NCBI GenBank assembly: GCA_022758935.1
Contig: JAEMQG010000056.1
Location: forward strand, 1-7,394
Direction: 5' to 3'
DNA: 7,394 nt
DNA from: Candidatus Nitrosopumilus sp.
GTDB taxonomy: Archaea; Thermoproteota; Nitrososphaeria; Nitrososphaerales; Nitrosopumilaceae
The position numbers were made by a program, and so were the translations under genes. The stretch's first letter is position 1, and every line of letters begins with the position of its first letter. Shown piece by piece: positions 5,425 to 7,394 of this stretch. The notes under the pieces are model-generated. The model was not told the DNA's origin. It ran no database searches and saw only the letters and a list, made by a program, of their open reading frames with translations.

Positions 5425-5916
5425 ATGACAACTCGAACCCAGATTCTAATCCCTGTGGTAATTGCCGCAGTAATCATTGGAATTGCCGGTGTAATGTCTA
5501 TTCCCAGTGATAGCAAGCTAGAATCAGTAGAATTTCCAAGAGGCACTATCAAAATAGATGATATCCCATTAGAGGTCCAAGTTGCAGATACTGAACCAAC
5601 CCGAATACGTGGTTTGATGTTTCAGAAACAACTTCCATATAATCAAGGAATGATCTTTGTTTTTGATAAAGCAGGAATTTACTCGCTTTGGATGCTAAAC
5701 ATGCAATTTTCACTAGATATGATCTGGTTTGATCAAGACGGCAACATCATCCATATTGCAAAAGACATTCCTCCATGTAAAACTGCACTTGAAACCATGG
5801 CCTGCCAAAGTATCACCCCTGATGGTAAGGCACTATACATTTTAGAAGTGACTTCTGGATTTGTAGATAAATTCAACATTACTAAAGATTCAAAGCTAAG
5901 TATTATCTCCATTTAG
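5425..5916 (+). CDS. Membrane-anchored DUF192 protein
   Basis: The product has 163 residues. Residues 7-26 form a hydrophobic N-terminal segment (ILIPVVIAAVIIGIAGVM) after a short basic start, so it is anchored or exported. The rest is a DUF192 domain (COG1430). It shows RIRGLMFQKQLPYNQGMIFV (60-79), SLWMLNMQFSLDMIWFDQDG (87-106) with GNIIHIAKDIPPC after it, and YILEVTSGFVDKF (138-150), all in family order. Length and layout match other anchored archaeal members. The function of DUF192 is not established; it is a small beta-barrel-like domain often exported. Cysteines 118 and 127 flank the loop where the family often has one or more Cys, and could pair. An A/T box (TTTTTTAAAAGG) lies about 20-30 nt before the ATG. 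It is 42 nt from the next gene, so co-transcription is possible. Confidence 0.85.
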   Translation: MTTRTQILIPVVIAAVIIGIAGVMSIPSDSKLESVEFPRGTIKIDDIPLEVQVADTEPTRIRGLMFQKQLPYNQGMIFVFDKAGIYSLWMLNMQFSLDMIWFDQDGNIIHIAKDIPPCKTALETMACQSITPDGKALYILEVTSGFVDKFNITKDSKLSIISI

Positions 5917-5958
5917 AATTGCAAAACCTTATGTTGTAATAATAATTCAACCAATAAA

Positions 5959-6729
5959 ATGAAGCAGAAAATTCTCGTACCTGTTATTTTTGGAATTGCT
6001 ATTGCAATAATTCTGATGACTGTACTAGTTACTATTAATCAAAAACCAATCACAGTAACTGAAAAACCAATTAATGAAAACCCAATAAATCAAAAACCAA
6101 TTCCAACAAGGGAACAACCAATTCCAATTAATAATACTGTGGTTTCAATAAATGATACTATAATTAATATTAATGATACAGCAATTACTCCACCAATTAC
6201 CCCAATAGATCTTTCCTATACTGATTCAAACTCTATTATGAAATCATCACTTGCTTCAACAGGAATCTCCATGTCTAGTTCAATAAAAATCTCAGGGGAC
6301 TCTATTGCAAAATATTGCACTTTCTTTAGTGATAAAGACAAACAAAATTCCATAAAATACTGTACCTCAACTGAACTAAAAGACTCTGACGGTAAGTTTC
6401 TTGGAAATATTCACATGGTTGGTAGTATGGATTCTCCTAATGCCGTATTAGGGATAATTCAAACAGACCCATACATGTCTAGTCTAGATGATATCAAAAC
6501 AATATACCAAGTCATGGTAGAGTCCCTTGTGTGTGATTGCTCGCAAGACCAAAAACTAGGTAATCTCGAATCAGTCTCTGCTTGGATTGATGCTACAAAG
6601 TCTCATCATTTAGAGGGCAAGCATATTACCACTCACTCTGAGATTGACGGGTTGGCTCAAAAACAACTAGTTTTAGAAGTCACTACAAATACCGATGGAT
6701 ATCTTTGGAAATTCATCATAACAAACTAA
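5959..6729 (+). CDS. Membrane-anchored protein with Pro/Asn-rich linker, 256 aa
   Basis: I do not recognise the folded domain. After a short basic start, residues 5-26 are one membrane helix (ILVPVIFGIAIAIILMTVLV). Residues 28-82 are a low-complexity linker of repeated KPI, NPINQKPIP and INDTIININDT units with several N-x-T sequons, typical of an extracytoplasmic stalk. A Ser-rich stretch (91-115) leads to a globular C-terminal domain (about 116-256) with Cys120 and Cys135 (KYCTFF, KYCTS), a CDC pair (192, 194), and a final beta-rich part (KQLVLEVTTNTDGYLWKFII). The cysteines may form disulfides or bind metal. It lies 42 nt after the DUF192 gene and 37 nt before the TauE/SafE gene, in the same direction. 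It is probably a surface protein; the function is unknown. Confidence 0.72.
   Translation: MKQKILVPVIFGIAIAIILMTVLVTINQKPITVTEKPINENPINQKPIPTREQPIPINNTVVSINDTIININDTAITPPITPIDLSYTDSNSIMKSSLASTGISMSSSIKISGDSIAKYCTFFSDKDKQNSIKYCTSTELKDSDGKFLGNIHMVGSMDSPNAVLGIIQTDPYMSSLDDIKTIYQVMVESLVCDCSQDQKLGNLESVSAWIDATKSHHLEGKHITTHSEIDGLAQKQLVLEVTTNTDGYLWKFIITN
6041..6122 (+). repeat. Short in-frame repeats encoding the stalk of the 256-aa protein
   Basis: AAAAACCAAT occurs exactly at 6041-6050, 6062-6071 and 6092-6101, with a one-mismatch copy at 6113-6122. The spacings are 21, 30 and 21 nt, all multiples of three, so the reading frame is kept. Just downstream AATGATAC recurs at 6151 and 6172, again 21 nt apart. 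The units encode KPI/NPI and NDT steps. The pattern suggests growth by slippage and possible length variation between strains. Confidence 0.55.
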
Positions 6730-6759
6730 ATTCAAGATATGTCCATATTGTGTATGATT

Positions 6760-6763
6760 GGAG
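6760..6763 (+). promoter_or_regulatory. Shine-Dalgarno-like GGAG before the TauE/SafE gene
   Basis: GGAG ends six bases before ATG 6770 and three bases before ATG 6767. It is the only well-placed ribosome-binding sequence in the window. It argues that this gene is translated from a longer message begun upstream, and slightly favours the second ATG as the start. Confidence 0.45.
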
Positions 6764-6766
6764 ATT

Positions 6767-7394
6767 ATGATGTTTGATCAATTATGGTTAGTTCCATTGG
6801 GGTTTGCAGCTGGAATACTAGGATCTATGATTGGTCTTGGAGGAGGAATTATTGTTGTACCTGTTTTGACATTTTTTGGTTTTCCGCCAACGTTAGCAGC
6901 AAGCAATAGTCTTTTTGCAGCTTTTAGTAATGCAGTTGGCTCTACTGTTTCATATTCGCGTCAAAAAAGAATCGATTATTCCCTTGGATTAAAACTTGGA
7001 CTATTGTGCATTCCTGGAACCGTTTTGGGGGCGTATCTCTCAAGTGATGTAACACCCGGAATTTTTAAAATATTATTTGGACTCGTGCTGGTATCTACTG
7101 CAGTCTATATTTTTTTGAGAAAAAAAATCGAGACGCAAGAAAAAAACCTCACAAAACTAATGATTGTTTTTATAATATCTGCAAGCTTTTTTGCTGGAAT
7201 AATCTCATCTTTTTTTGGAATAGGTGGAGGGATTGTCTTTGTGCCCTTAATGCTAGTCGGAATTGGAATGACTATGAAAAAGGCAGCCCCTACATCGCAA
7301 TTCATTTTGCTCTTTGCCTCTTTATCTGGAATTCTCGCTCATAGTATATTGGGTCATCCTGATTTTCTCCAGGCCGGTCTGTTGGCTGCAGGGG
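6767..7394 (+). CDS. TauE/SafE-family membrane permease, C-terminus beyond the window
   Basis: This is a partial ORF of 209 codons, open to the window end. It is a polytopic inner-membrane protein of the TauE/SafE (DUF81) family, whose members export or take up sulfonates, sulfite, sulfoacetate and related anions. The two halves each start with the family Gly-rich motif: AGILGSMIGLGGGIIVVPVL (15-34) and AGIISSFFGIGGGIVFVPLM (143-162). Each is followed by A(S/A)xS/Q-type helix starts (AASNSLFAAFSNAVGS, AAPTSQFILLF). About five or six helices are visible of the usual eight. A charged linker (RKKIETQEKNLTK, 118-130) joins the halves. The start is ATG 6767 or the adjacent ATG 6770; a stop at 6755-6757 bounds the frame. 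The gene follows the 256-aa protein by 37 nt, so they may share a transcript. The substrate cannot be told. Confidence 0.88.
   Translation, partial: MMFDQLWLVPLGFAAGILGSMIGLGGGIIVVPVLTFFGFPPTLAASNSLFAAFSNAVGSTVSYSRQKRIDYSLGLKLGLLCIPGTVLGAYLSSDVTPGIFKILFGLVLVSTAVYIFLRKKIETQEKNLTKLMIVFIISASFFAGIISSFFGIGGGIVFVPLMLVGIGMTMKKAAPTSQFILLFASLSGILAHSILGHPDFLQAGLLAAG

Noticed and set aside
7105..7305. Minus-strand ORF within the TauE/SafE gene
   Set aside because: It is antisense to a strongly recognised permease and its product is a low-complexity Ile/Pro/Lys string.
1..7394. CRISPR array, insertion sequence or integrated element
   Set aside because: There are no regularly spaced long direct repeats, no transposase, integrase or Cas-like protein, and no tRNA with a repeated 3' end.

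Overview
The window is A+T-rich and looks archaeal. It most resembles a marine or soil ammonia-oxidising archaeon of the Nitrososphaerota (Thaumarchaeota, Nitrosopumilus-like). The reasons are: several starts with no Shine-Dalgarno sequence but an A/T box 20-30 nt upstream (leaderless style), alternative TTG and GTG starts, a 129-residue protein of a type I associate with this phylum, and a set of short proteins with one N-terminal membrane anchor. The placement is inference from gene style; there is no rRNA or marker gene in the window.

Layout. Positions 1-162 (minus) hold the N-terminus of an MntR/DtxR-type metal-dependent repressor. It is divergent from a 115-residue unknown protein (287-634). 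A minus-strand 129-residue protein (669-1058) shares a 99-bp divergent promoter region with an MFS transporter of the metabolite:H+ symporter type (1158-2435). Next comes a 21-bp perfect dyad (2589-2609) and a minus-strand gene for a zinc-ribbon membrane protein (2662-3396).

Positions 3397-4068 hold no protein gene. They do hold two convergent candidate structured RNAs. One is on the plus strand (about 3448-3567). The other is on the minus strand (about 3729-3843), with a long closing helix, two inner hairpins, a TATA-like box and a terminal U-run. The two share a 5' sequence block, matching GCGT/ACGC ends and similar length, so I read them as two copies of one undescribed RNA family. This is the most interesting part of the window.

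After them comes a small transmembrane plus zinc-ribbon gene that is split between frames (4069-4346). Then follow five plus-strand genes: an 82-residue unknown (4546-4794), a membrane-anchored Excalibur-like protein (4909-5274), a membrane-anchored DUF192 protein (5425-5916), a membrane-anchored protein with a Pro/Asn-rich linker (5959-6729), and a TauE/SafE permease cut by the window end (6767-7394).

How they fit together. The right part is a run of co-directional envelope genes, the last three separated by about 40 nt and possibly co-transcribed. The left part is a mix of regulation and transport with each gene on its own promoter. No mobile element, CRISPR array, tRNA or rRNA was seen.
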